Of a stretch of 64,000 nt of DNA, positions 53,550-62,488 are shown piece after piece; within the stretch, counting starts at the first letter, position 1; the number at the start of each line of letters is the position of its first letter. The DNA is taken from assembly GCA_047602185.1 (NCBI GenBank), contig JASGHY010000001.1, positions 4,898,001 through 4,962,000 on the forward strand, written 5' to 3'. The stretch is from PMP191F sp047602185 (GTDB taxonomy: Bacteria > Bacteroidota > Bacteroidia > Chitinophagales > Chitinophagaceae). The notes under the pieces were generated by a model. That model saw only the letters and a list, made by a program, of their open reading frames with translations, searched no databases and was not told the origin of the DNA. The translations under genes were made by a program, and so were the position numbers.

Positions 53550-53570
53550 TAAGGTCAGCACTGTATAAAG

Positions 53571-53600
53571 AAAAGCCCACGATGATGATCGTGGGCTTTT
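53571..53600 (+). terminator. Terminator of the M1 peptidase gene
   Basis: A perfect 13-bp stem (AAAAGCCCACGAT with ATCGTGGGCTTTT) closes a GATG loop and runs into TT. It begins 22 bases after the stop codon. Confidence 0.9.
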
Positions 53601-53617
53601 TTATTCTCAATCTGTTC

Positions 53618-53808
53618 TTGTCATTTCGACCGTAACCAGCTACCACTTTATCTCTTCAGTGAGTGAGGGTGAAGGGAGAAATCCGGAAGCTGCACATACA
53701 GGCATTCCTATTATTACTCAACAGGCATATATAGAAGCATGCAGATTTCTCATTTCGCCATTACAAACACATGAGCACAAGTTCCGGATGACTCATTCGA
53801 AATGACAA
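53618..53808. repeat. MITE-like palindromic intergenic element
   Basis: Perfect 12-base terminal inverted repeats, TTGTCATTTCGA (53618-53629) and TCGAAATGACAA (53797-53808), bound a 191-base element without a reading frame. A second inverted pair lies inside: GAGAAATC (53676-53683) and GATTTCTC (53744-53751). Elements ending in GTCATTTCGA with inner GAGAAATC are, from memory, frequent in Bacteroidota intergenic DNA. It sits between convergent genes. Only one copy was seen in this window, and target-site duplication could not be established. Confidence 0.65.
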
Positions 53809-53824
53809 AACCCTAAGCATTATC

Positions 53825-54832
53825 TTATTGCTTCTGCGCAGCAGCTGTGCTATCCTTCGCAGCTTTGGCCGCTGCTTTCTCACGCTTCTTAAAAAAGCCC
53901 CGTAGCAGAAAATTATGCTGCAATGCTTCCAGGTTTTCATCCAGCTTTACGCTACTGCTGTTGAGGTTATGAATAATAGCCCGCAACTCGTTTGCTGTCT
54001 TTTCATCGTGAAGGACCATCCCGGCAGGTGTGGCCGTATTGTCAAGATCGCTGGTTGCATCCTTAAGATTATCAGCCAGTGCCAGCGCATTAGCACTGGC
54101 AAGGTTCAATTGCTCTGTTGCTCTTTTCAGGTTGGGAATAATTACCGTATCGCTCACCAGGTCGTTGGCAAGTGTGCCGGGTGAATGAAGTTTACTGGTA
54201 TAGTCAGCAATGTTTTCTGTTAGCTTATTACTATTACGTGCCGCCACCTGCAAGGTGCCGATGGTATGCTGTAGCTCATTGAACAACGAAGGGTCTTTCA
54301 GCAACTTTCCCAGGGTACCTTCACCTGCCGCCAGCTTTTTACTGATGGTTTTAAAATCACGGGTTATTTCAATCAGGTTCAGGTTATTTTCCTGCAAAGT
54401 GGCCATCATATCATCAGTACTCAATGCTTTTTCTACAGCCAGTAACTCCCCTCCTTCTATTGATCCGGCAGCCTGTGTACCACCGTAAATAATAATGATC
54501 TTATTACCGATCAATCCATCCGTGCTGATCTTGGCCTTTGCATCTTTCCTGATAAACTCCTGCGCTTTTTTCTCAACATGCAATGTCACCTTTACCTGCG
54601 CACCGCTCACAAATTCAATCTTGCGCACAGTGCCTATCTTCACCCCGGAAAACCATACATTATTACCCTGCTGCAAGCCGCTTACATCATCAAAAACAGC
54701 GGTAAGTTCAATGGCTTTTACAAAAGTTTTCTGCTGACCGCCCAGTGTAAAAACAGCGACCAGGAATATGAGGATACCGACCGCCACAAAAATGCCCACT
54801 ATCACGGCCCGTTTACTTTTTTCTGCTTCCAT
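53825..54832 (-). CDS. mlaD: MCE domain protein, MlaD-like
   Basis: This 335-residue protein has an N-terminal membrane helix (residues 9-31) and an MCE domain with the typical FDDVSGLQQGNNVWFSGVKIGTV at about 45-68 and STDGLIGNKIIIIYGG at about 103. A long helical region follows and a Lys/Ala-rich end. MCE proteins form hexameric rings that shuttle phospholipid between the inner and outer membranes. Its start overlaps the stop of the ATPase gene by one base (TAATG), so the three genes mlaE-mlaF-mlaD are one tightly coupled operon. Confidence 0.92.
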   Translation of the reverse strand: MEAEKSKRAVIVGIFVAVGILIFLVAVFTLGGQQKTFVKAIELTAVFDDVSGLQQGNNVWFSGVKIGTVRKIEFVSGAQVKVTLHVEKKAQEFIRKDAKAKISTDGLIGNKIIIIYGGTQAAGSIEGGELLAVEKALSTDDMMATLQENNLNLIEITRDFKTISKKLAAGEGTLGKLLKDPSLFNELQHTIGTLQVAARNSNKLTENIADYTSKLHSPGTLANDLVSDTVIIPNLKRATEQLNLASANALALADNLKDATSDLDNTATPAGMVLHDEKTANELRAIIHNLNSSSVKLDENLEALQHNFLLRGFFKKREKAAAKAAKDSTAAAQKQ

Positions 54833-55605
54833 TAGTCAATAAAATTATAGTCATAAAAACTTTTTACTCTTTCATCGTCAGTATCAAACACCTCTTCAAA
54901 ACTGCCCATCTGTGCAAATTGCCCGTCCAGCAATACAGTCAGCCTGTCGCCGGTAGCTTTTGCACAAGTAAGGTCATGTGTAATTATAATTGATGTGGTA
55001 TTATATTTCTCCTGCACTTCATTGATCAGGTTATTAATATCCACACTCGTAATAGGATCAAGCCCGGCAGTTGGCTCATCATACAGCATCAGTTGTGGCC
55101 GCATGATCAATGTACGCGCAATACCAATACGCTTGCGCTGCCCGCCGGATAGTTCAGAAGGCAGCTGCTTTATTGTTTGCAGCAATCCCACTGAATCCAG
55201 TACTTCTTCCACTGCTTTATTTACCTGCGCCCGCGTAAGATTTTTTGAATTGCGCAGCAATGGAAATTCAAGATTTTCACGCACCGTCATACTATCATAC
55301 AACGCACTGTTCTGAAAAGAAAAACCGATCTTCAGTCGCAGTGCTCTTAATTCTTTATAGCTGAGAGAAGGCACATCCTCACCCAACACTATTACTTTTC
55401 CCGCATCAGGTTTCAATAACCCTGCAATAATTTTGATCAATACAGACTTACCGGTTCCCGAACGCCCTAATACTACCACGTTCTCGCCCTGGTAAATGTC
55501 AAGATCCACACCACGCAATACATGGTTATTGCCAAAGGATTTTTGCAATCCTCTTATAGACACTACCACTTTTGCCGCATCGCTATGTTTTATGTTCTTA
55601 CGCAT
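54832..55605 (-). CDS. mlaF: ABC transporter ATP-binding protein, MlaF-like
   Basis: This 257-residue ATPase has Walker A GRSGTGKSVL near residue 52, signature LSGGQRKRIGIARTL, Walker B LMLYDEPTAGLDP, and the switch His in IIITHDLT. The overall sequence fits the lipid-asymmetry (Mla/Ttg2A) branch. It powers lipid movement through the MlaE permease. It starts one base after the mlaE stop and overlaps mlaD by one base. Confidence 0.94.
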   Translation of the reverse strand: MRKNIKHSDAAKVVVSIRGLQKSFGNNHVLRGVDLDIYQGENVVVLGRSGTGKSVLIKIIAGLLKPDAGKVIVLGEDVPSLSYKELRALRLKIGFSFQNSALYDSMTVRENLEFPLLRNSKNLTRAQVNKAVEEVLDSVGLLQTIKQLPSELSGGQRKRIGIARTLIMRPQLMLYDEPTAGLDPITSVDINNLINEVQEKYNTTSIIITHDLTCAKATGDRLTVLLDGQFAQMGSFEEVFDTDDERVKSFYDYNFID

Positions 55606-55606
55606 A

Positions 55607-56389
55607 TTACCTGAACCAACTGGTTATTTGTACAATCAGAATTTCTTCAACAAACACAATAAACATTGCAAGTACCACTGCCGAATTCGCAGCCTTTCCC
55701 ACACCCTGCGTACCCTGTGTAGCATTGTACCCTTTATAGCAACCTATAATGCCAATGCTAAATCCAAATACAATAGACTTTATCAGTGATGACGCATAAT
55801 CAAGGAACGAGATCTTTTCCAGCGCCTTGATAAAAAAGGCAGTAAAGCTGGTATGCTCGTTCTGGTGAATGTTAAGATAAGCGCCCATCATGGCAATAAA
55901 GGCCATGTAAAACATCAGGATAGGTATCATCAGCGTGGTAGCCAGTACACGACTTACCACCAGGAATTTGAAAGGATTGGTGGCAGATACTTCCATCGCA
56001 TCTATCTGCTCGGTTACACGCATGGAGCCCAGTTCGGCGCCCATATTAGACCCCACCTTTCCCGCAGCGATCAAAGCGGTTACCAGCGGGGCAAGCGCAC
56101 GCAAAATAGCAATAGCTACCAGCGAAGGCAGCCAGGATGTAGCTCCGAATTCTGAAAGAGATGGACGTGATTGCTTGGTAAATACAATGCCCGTAACAAA
56201 ACTGGTAAGCGAAATAAGAGCAAGCGATTTATAGCCTACCATATAGCACTGCCGGACAATCTCCTTCCATTCATAGGGCGGTTGCAGCTCCTTAAAAAAG
56301 CGACCTGCAAAACTGAAGATCCCATGAACTTCCAGGAAGAACTTATCCAGCTTGGCGGAAACAACATATAAACGGGGCTTTGAGCTCAT
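55607..56389 (-). CDS. mlaE: MlaE family lipid ABC transporter permease
   Basis: This 260-residue permease has five or six membrane helices. Family signatures are VTGIVFTKQSRPSLSEFGA, LRALAPLVTALIAAGKVGSNMGAELGSMRVTEQIDAMEV (the coupling helix that meets the ATPase) and FGFSIGIIGCYKGYNATQGTQGVGKAANSAVV near the end. It is the first gene of mlaE-mlaF-mlaD. The periplasmic and outer-membrane partners (MlaC, MlaA) are not in the window; Bacteroidota often lack them next to the core genes. Confidence 0.95.
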   Translation of the reverse strand: MSSKPRLYVVSAKLDKFFLEVHGIFSFAGRFFKELQPPYEWKEIVRQCYMVGYKSLALISLTSFVTGIVFTKQSRPSLSEFGATSWLPSLVAIAILRALAPLVTALIAAGKVGSNMGAELGSMRVTEQIDAMEVSATNPFKFLVVSRVLATTLMIPILMFYMAFIAMMGAYLNIHQNEHTSFTAFFIKALEKISFLDYASSLIKSIVFGFSIGIIGCYKGYNATQGTQGVGKAANSAVVLAMFIVFVEEILIVQITSWFR

Positions 56390-56592
56390 GCAAAATATTT
56401 ACAAATAATGTATCGTAACTGTTCCCTAAATAATGTTGCCGTACCACGAAGAAACGAGAAATTTATTAGCTGTGGATTTTTTTCCCCTGATTTAAACAAT
56501 TGTACATAATTCCCCGTCCCCGGGAAAACAGAAACAGGGTTAACTGCTTTTGTGCAACTAACCCTGTTTCGCAATATAAAATACTAAACCCT

Positions 56593-58986
56593 TTATTCGC
56601 TCCGTAAAGATTGTACAGGATTGGCCCTGGCCGAACGAAATGCCTGCACGCTCACTGTAAGTAAGGCAATTACAAACGCCAGCACACCCGCCAGACCAAA
56701 GATCCACCAGCTCACAGGCACCCGGTAGGCAAACTCCTGCAACCATTGGCTGATAGCCCACCACGCCAGCGGTAAAGCTATCGCTGCTGCCAGTATTACC
56801 AGTTTCAGGAAATCACCGGAAAGCAATTGCACAAGGTCGTACACAGAAGCACCCAATACCTTGCGGATGCCGATCTCCTTGGTACGTTGGTCGGCCATAA
56901 ACGCCGCCAGGCCAAATAAACCAAGACAGGCTATAAATACCGCCAGGATTGTGAACACCAGGAAAAGCTGCCCCTGCTTCTGTTCTGTATGGTATTGCCG
57001 GGCAAAGTTCTGATCCAGGAAATGTATCTCCGGCGAGTTGGTATTATCAAATTCGCGGTAAGCCGTTGTCAGGAAACTTATTGCCTCGGCAGTATGCCCT
57101 TTACCCACACGCACATACAGGTTGTCCTGCTCCTCGTCCACAGGCGGCATGTGCAGCACCAGCGGTTCTATTTTATGTTGTAAAGAGTAGATATGAAAGT
57201 CTTTTACCACGCCAATTATCCGGCTTTCGCCGGTATTGCCCTTATCGTCTATTAAGAACTTTACACGCTTGCCAACCGCATCCTTCCAACCCAGTTCTTT
57301 TACCAGCGCCTCATTCACCAGCACTGAGTTGTATTTATCCGAGGGCATGTCTGCAGAAAAATTTCTGCCGGCAGCCATTTTGATCTGCATGGCTGGTACA
57401 AAATCCTGGTCTATCATAAAGTTCTGGGCAAGCTGTGAAGCGTCAGATATTTTACCATCTTTCTCAAAAAAGTATCCTGCCGAACCAATGTTATTATTAC
57501 CAATAGGGTTACTGGCTATCGCTACACTTTCAATAAAGGGACTTTGCAGGAACCTTGCCTTAATAGCCGGGATGTTTTTGCGCAGCTCCCTTTTATTGAT
57601 ATGAAAAGTAAGCACCTGCTCTTTGTTAAAACCCAGGTCTTTGCGCATGGTATAGCGCATCTGGTAATAAGTAGTAATAGAAACAGCGATCAGTACAATA
57701 GCGATCACAAACTGGAAGGTCACAAGGCTTTTCCTGAACAGCGCAGTTCCCTGCATTTTGCCCAGGTATCCCCTGAGAGAACTGATAATATTGAATCCCG
57801 ACATAAACAAAGCGGGATACATACCGGCAAGCAAGCCCGTAACAATTGCAAATACAAAAAGAATAGCGATACCAATGGCCGGCCCATAGTTAAAAAGCCT
57901 GAGCTCTTTGCCGGTAAAAGCATTGAACCACGGCAATAATAGTGTTGCCAGGTAAGCACCCAATATCGTGGCAACAAGGGTCAGTAATATGGACTCCGAG
58001 AAAAACAGTCCTGCAATCTGTTTTCTGTCCGATCCGATGGTTTTGCGTACACCTATTTCACGTACACGCAATGTAGCGCGTGCAGTGGCAAGGTTCATAT
58101 AGTTAATGCAGGCTATCAGCAGAATAACAATGGCTATCACAGAAAAAATGTACACATAGCGTATGTTGCCATTGGCACTTATTTCATAATCAAGATTTGA
58201 ATGCAGGTGAATGGAAGTAAGCGGCTGCAGTTCCATGCGATAGTTCAACTGGCCCATCTCACTTTTAAGATATTTATTATAAAAACCGCCCAGCTTAGAC
58301 TCCAGTTTTTTCTTATCGGCACTCGGCGTCAGCAGCACATACGTGTACAATTGAAAATTCTGCCAGCCAGTTGTATAGTTTGCAGGCATTGATCGCAACG
58401 CCTGGAAACGGATATGTGAGTTGGCCGGTACATCTTTTACAATACCGGTTACCTTATTCTGCACTTTATCATCAATGGTAATTACCTGGCCTATAGCAGC
58501 CTCAGGGTTAGAAAATAACTTAGCGGCCATGCTTTCGCTGAGCACTATACAATCCGGCTGTGAAAGCGCGGTAGCAGAGTCGCCATACAACAAAGGGAAA
58601 CTAAATACCTGGAATACACTCGCATCCACAAATAAGATCTCCTCTGTTTCCAGTTTCTTCTCTCCTATTTTAAGCGAGCCTCCTCCTTCCAGAACAAATC
58701 TTACGGTCTGCTCTATTTCTGCATAGTCTTTTTTCAGCGCAGGTGCAAACGGGGCCGAGGTGGGAGCAAGCTTCAGGCTATTGCCCGGCCAGTCGGCAAA
58801 ATGTACTACACGATAGATCCGGTCTGCCTTCTTATTAAAACGATCATAGCTCAGTTCATCCGTTACAAACAGCATGATCAGCAGGCAACAGGCAATGCCA
58901 ATAGCAAGACCAAGAATATTGATTAGTGAATAAGTGCGATACTTTTTAATGTTACGCCACGCAGTTTTTATAAAGCTCTTTACCAT
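56593..58986 (-). CDS. FtsX/MacB-like ABC transporter permease (copy 3)
   Basis: The start MVKSFIKTAWRNIKKYR gives 797 residues; a 10-residue longer frame is less likely. It has the same double layout as the two copies near 41-45 kb: helix LGLAIGIACCLLIMLFVTDE, coupling segment NYMNLATARATLRVREIGVRKTIGS, second coupling segment TKEIGIRKVLGAS, tail NPVQSLRSE. The periplasmic domains are diverged. No ATPase gene adjoins it; the MlaF gene next door belongs to another transporter type. The substrate is unknown. Confidence 0.92.
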   Translation of the reverse strand: MVKSFIKTAWRNIKKYRTYSLINILGLAIGIACCLLIMLFVTDELSYDRFNKKADRIYRVVHFADWPGNSLKLAPTSAPFAPALKKDYAEIEQTVRFVLEGGGSLKIGEKKLETEEILFVDASVFQVFSFPLLYGDSATALSQPDCIVLSESMAAKLFSNPEAAIGQVITIDDKVQNKVTGIVKDVPANSHIRFQALRSMPANYTTGWQNFQLYTYVLLTPSADKKKLESKLGGFYNKYLKSEMGQLNYRMELQPLTSIHLHSNLDYEISANGNIRYVYIFSVIAIVILLIACINYMNLATARATLRVREIGVRKTIGSDRKQIAGLFFSESILLTLVATILGAYLATLLLPWFNAFTGKELRLFNYGPAIGIAILFVFAIVTGLLAGMYPALFMSGFNIISSLRGYLGKMQGTALFRKSLVTFQFVIAIVLIAVSITTYYQMRYTMRKDLGFNKEQVLTFHINKRELRKNIPAIKARFLQSPFIESVAIASNPIGNNNIGSAGYFFEKDGKISDASQLAQNFMIDQDFVPAMQIKMAAGRNFSADMPSDKYNSVLVNEALVKELGWKDAVGKRVKFLIDDKGNTGESRIIGVVKDFHIYSLQHKIEPLVLHMPPVDEEQDNLYVRVGKGHTAEAISFLTTAYREFDNTNSPEIHFLDQNFARQYHTEQKQGQLFLVFTILAVFIACLGLFGLAAFMADQRTKEIGIRKVLGASVYDLVQLLSGDFLKLVILAAAIALPLAWWAISQWLQEFAYRVPVSWWIFGLAGVLAFVIALLTVSVQAFRSARANPVQSLRSE

Positions 58987-59122
58987 AGTAAGGTGGTTGT
59001 ATGCAGTGTATGCCAATTACAATACCATTATACACTTACATTGTAAATCAACCCATTGTAATATACTGCAATTATGGTAATGTTCGGTTTTAAAAAACAC
59101 TGTGCGGTTTCGATACATGAAA

Positions 59123-59161
59123 AAAGGGAAGACATCCTTATCGAAAGGATGTCTTCCCTTT
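59123..59161 (-). terminator. Terminator of the GH3 gene
   Basis: A 17-bp stem (AAAGGGAAGACATCCTT with AAGGATGTCTTCCCTTT) closes a 5-base loop; on the minus strand more T residues follow. It lies 15 bases past the beta-glucosidase stop codon. Confidence 0.9.
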
Positions 59162-59175
59162 ACTGATTTTTTATA

Positions 59176-61416
59176 CTATTGGTAAGTAAATGTTGCTTTC
59201 TGATCGCCGATCAATATATCAAAGGCTCCCGGCTCTGTTACAGTTTTCAACTGTGCGTTTACAAACGCCAGGTCATTTTTCGTCAGTGTAAATGTTACCG
59301 TTTTACTTTCCCCGGCTTTCAATGCTATTTTAGTAAACGCCCGCAAACGTTTGGCAGAAGGTGTAATGCTGGCATAATGCTGGTGCGTGTATAGCTCAAC
59401 GGTGTGCTGTCCTTCGCGGCCTCCGGTATTTTTTATCGTCAGTGTTATCGTAAGTCTGCCACTTGCATTTAATGTAGCAGCACTTAATTGTGGCGCACTG
59501 TATTCAAAACTGGTATAGCTTAATCCTGTACCAAATGCAAACAAAGGATCATAACCATCCCATGTTACATTCTCATTGAATATTTCACGAATATCCTCTG
59601 TGTACTTGCGATCATACATCACCATTTCGCCCATTGTTCTGGGATAGCTATAAGGCAGGCGGCCAGATGGATTGTAATCGCCAAACAACACATCAGCTAC
59701 CGCTTCTGCAGTTTTTCTGCCGCTCCAGTAAGCCATTACCACGCCTTTCACTGATGGCACTATGGAAGCAATAAATCTCGGGCGGCCTTCTGTCAGCAAC
59801 AATATTACGGGCTTGCCGGTAGCAATAGCAGCCTGCGCCAATGCCTGTTGATTAGCCGGCAGGGCAAGATCACGGATATTACCGGGGCTCTCTGCATAAG
59901 CATCTTCCCCAATACACAATACAATAGCATCTGCACCCGTGGCGGCAGCTTTTAACGCTGCAGTATCATAGTTCGCTGCATTATCAAATCCCTTTGCACC
60001 CAAAGTAATAATATTATTGCTGCCGATCTTATCTGCAATTGCCTGCGCTATGTTTTTGCTGTCAGCAGGATACCAGCGCTCATCCTTACCCTGCCAGGTG
60101 TACGACCAGCAGCCGTTCAATGCACTGATACTTTGCGCACCGGGACCAGCTACCAGCACCTTTTTATTTTTTGCCAGCGGCAATGCATTGTTATCATTCT
60201 TCAAAAGCGTGATCGCTTCTCTCGCGGCTTCCAGCGCCACGGTTTGATAAGCAGGTAAACCAAAATTATTCTCAGCGCCCTGCTCCGGATAAGGATTGTC
60301 AAACAGACCCAGCTTAAATTTCAATACCAGGATCTTTTTCACAGCATCGTTAATACGTGTAATAGGCACCTCTCCTTTTTGTACCGCTTCTTTTAACAGG
60401 TCGGCAAAAGAAAAATCGCCCGGTACCATGCTCATATCAATACCGGCATTTACTGCCATAGCCACAGCTGCACGCGGTGAAGCAGCAACCAGGTGGCGTG
60501 TATGCAGGCGCACGATATCTTCCCAGTCTGTAACCACTACTCCCTCAAAACCCAGTTCCTTACGTAGTACGTCTGTAAGCAGGTATTTATTGGCATGCAC
60601 AGGCACGCCGTTTATTTCACCGGAGTTTACCATTACGGTAGCGGCTCCGGCCTTTACGGCCTCTCTGAACTGGGGCAGGTAATATTCGCGCAATTCAATA
60701 TCAGGAATATAAGCAGGTGTTCTGTCCTTACCGGTACGGGTAGCTGAATATCCCAGGAAATGCTTCATACAGGCAGCTACTGCAGTAGGTTTGTTCAGCC
60801 CATCTTCCTGGTAAGCCGTAATGGCTGCTGCACCCATCGTTTTACCGATATACACATCTTCACCATAGGTTTCAGGAAAGCGCGACCACAATGGCTGGCG
60901 ACCCAGGTCCAGCACCGGTGCAAAATTCCAGCGCACACCGGAAGCCCGTAGTTCTTTGGCGGTGATCTTACTGATCTGCTTTACCAGCTCAGGGTTGCGG
61001 GTGGCAGCCATCGCTATATTCTGCGGAAACAGGGTCGAGTTCAATGTATATGTTTGCCCGTGAATGGCATCCAGCCCATACAGCACAGGAACTTTCAAAC
61101 GGGTTTGTTTGGCTTCGTCCTGTATTTCCTGCTGAATGCGACGCCAGGTAGCGGCATCCAGTGCATGAGCAGTTGTATTCAGAATGGAGCCTACCTTGTA
61201 ATCAACCACTGCCTTTTTGAGGGCAGCGGCATCCAACGCACCGTCCTCATTGGCCCAGCCCCCTTTGGCTATTACGGCCATAGTAACCTGTGTCATTTGC
61301 CCCACCTTTTCTTCAAGGGTCATTTTTTGTATCAATGCTGTTGCTTTCTGTTCGTACGACTGTGCAAGAGTAGTAGTGCTGTATAATAAACAGCCCAGGA
61401 ACATTCTGTATTTCAT
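59176..61416 (-). CDS. bglX: Beta-glucosidase, glycoside hydrolase family 3 (BglX-like)
   Basis: The start MKYRMFLGCLLYSTTTLAQ gives a signal peptide and 746 residues. A frame 67 residues longer begins in spacer DNA and is rejected. The order is GH3 N-terminal barrel (MTLEEKVGQMTQ to VVTDWED, nucleophile Asp297), GH3 C-terminal sandwich (VLVAGPGAQS; acid/base probably Glu in GEDAYAESPGNIRDL), and a fibronectin III-like domain (RLTITLTIKNTGGREG). It cleaves beta-linked glucose or xylose from oligosaccharide ends in the periplasm. No SusC/SusD pair or other glycosidase is nearby, so it is not part of an obvious polysaccharide locus. Confidence 0.95.
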   Translation of the reverse strand: MKYRMFLGCLLYSTTTLAQSYEQKATALIQKMTLEEKVGQMTQVTMAVIAKGGWANEDGALDAAALKKAVVDYKVGSILNTTAHALDAATWRRIQQEIQDEAKQTRLKVPVLYGLDAIHGQTYTLNSTLFPQNIAMAATRNPELVKQISKITAKELRASGVRWNFAPVLDLGRQPLWSRFPETYGEDVYIGKTMGAAAITAYQEDGLNKPTAVAACMKHFLGYSATRTGKDRTPAYIPDIELREYYLPQFREAVKAGAATVMVNSGEINGVPVHANKYLLTDVLRKELGFEGVVVTDWEDIVRLHTRHLVAASPRAAVAMAVNAGIDMSMVPGDFSFADLLKEAVQKGEVPITRINDAVKKILVLKFKLGLFDNPYPEQGAENNFGLPAYQTVALEAAREAITLLKNDNNALPLAKNKKVLVAGPGAQSISALNGCWSYTWQGKDERWYPADSKNIAQAIADKIGSNNIITLGAKGFDNAANYDTAALKAAATGADAIVLCIGEDAYAESPGNIRDLALPANQQALAQAAIATGKPVILLLTEGRPRFIASIVPSVKGVVMAYWSGRKTAEAVADVLFGDYNPSGRLPYSYPRTMGEMVMYDRKYTEDIREIFNENVTWDGYDPLFAFGTGLSYTSFEYSAPQLSAATLNASGRLTITLTIKNTGGREGQHTVELYTHQHYASITPSAKRLRAFTKIALKAGESKTVTFTLTKNDLAFVNAQLKTVTEPGAFDILIGDQKATFTYQ

Positions 61417-62488
61417 ATAGCGCAGAGAAGGTTTTTTGTAGACACACAAAATACAATTTCTGCGTTCACACCGTGTATTTAGTGTAAAAAGTGTCAGAAT
61501 AAGATAAATTTTCATTGGTGGGGCATACAAATACCAAAATGAACATTGAGCACTGAACATTTTAAAGCCTCCTGAAGAACGCCAACCTATACAGTTCAGG
61601 TAAAAAAGATGTAGCAAGTGCGCCTTTACCCCGCATTAGAGAACAACACCTCTTAAAGACTGGATACAGCCCCCATACCAAAAGGAAACACGGACAACTG
61701 GGTACTGAACATTTTGGGTAGGCAATATCCGGCTTCAGCCGGTAGATAATATTGTAGAATAAAGCAATTGTATATATCTGCTTGCCTCGTCCTTCAGGGC
61801 GAGGGCAGCAAGCACCCCCACCATCTCAAAATCTCCCAATTCGCCCTTCTTTCTCTCCTTCTCGCTTAGCTCCTCTCTGCGAAAATCTCTGCTTCTCACG
61901 TTCTCTGGCCCATATCCGGCAATAAAATCTCAAAATCCCTCCATTCCAAGATCCAGCAATATCCTCATAATTCCCTTTTCAGGACGCCGGGCCTCGTCAC
62001 TAAAAGAAAGCTGTTTGGTACCGGTCTGTCAGGGGAGAGGTTATGACCAGATTATGTCCAGCTTGTATATTAAAGCGTACCCACTAAGGGTTTAAACGGG
62101 AATATTCGAAAACCTGGTGTTTGTTTGGTATGGATCTGGTGTAGGCCTGGTGGGTAGCATTCCAGAACCGGGAAAGAGAAAAGGAGCTGGTTTAAGGAGT
62201 AAAATAAAGGATGTGGACAGGTTAAGAGACGCGCAGATAATAGATCAGGCCATCATAGTCTGTTGGTTAACCATTGATCTTTTTTTGCGGCTTTTCTTGT
62301 CCTGACAGTCGGTTGCCGCATTATATCCAGAAAAATTTCTATAGTTTCGTTACCTCTAATTTTTCGAACTATGCGCTTTTAATTAGCTGCCGGTACTTCC
62401 GGTAGGTTTTCTCAAAACTCCCCATACGGGCTTTTTACAGTCCCCGTTTTGTTATTTATTATTCAGAGTATTCTTTAATTAACGTCGT
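61417..62488. other. Long intergenic region with two hairpins, no convincing gene
   Basis: About 1070 bases between divergent genes. The left part contains two hairpins with TTCA loops (61724-61814). The stretch from about 61820 to 61990 is pyrimidine-rich with runs such as TTCTCTCC. A 62-codon plus-strand frame from 62117 has no recognisable domain or start signal and is not accepted. The MATE promoter should lie near 62340-62460 but is not clear. Confidence 0.4.
61724..61814. repeat. Pair of TTCA-loop hairpins
   Basis: Hairpin 1 (61724-61753) pairs AATAT-CCGGC with GCCGG-ATATT around TTCA, with a 6-base bulge on the 3' side. Hairpin 2 (61779-61814) pairs TGCTTG-CCTCGTCC with GGGCGAGG-CAAGCA around TTCA, with a 4-base bulge on the 3' side. 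The shared shape suggests a related function, such as a REP-like element or RNA signal, but none is established. Confidence 0.45.

Noticed and set aside
59176..61617. Longer beta-glucosidase starting at 61617
   Set aside because: The added 67 residues are spacer-encoded and would bury the signal peptide.
62117..62305. 62-codon frame upstream of the MATE gene
   Set aside because: No domain, start signal or conservation can be argued.
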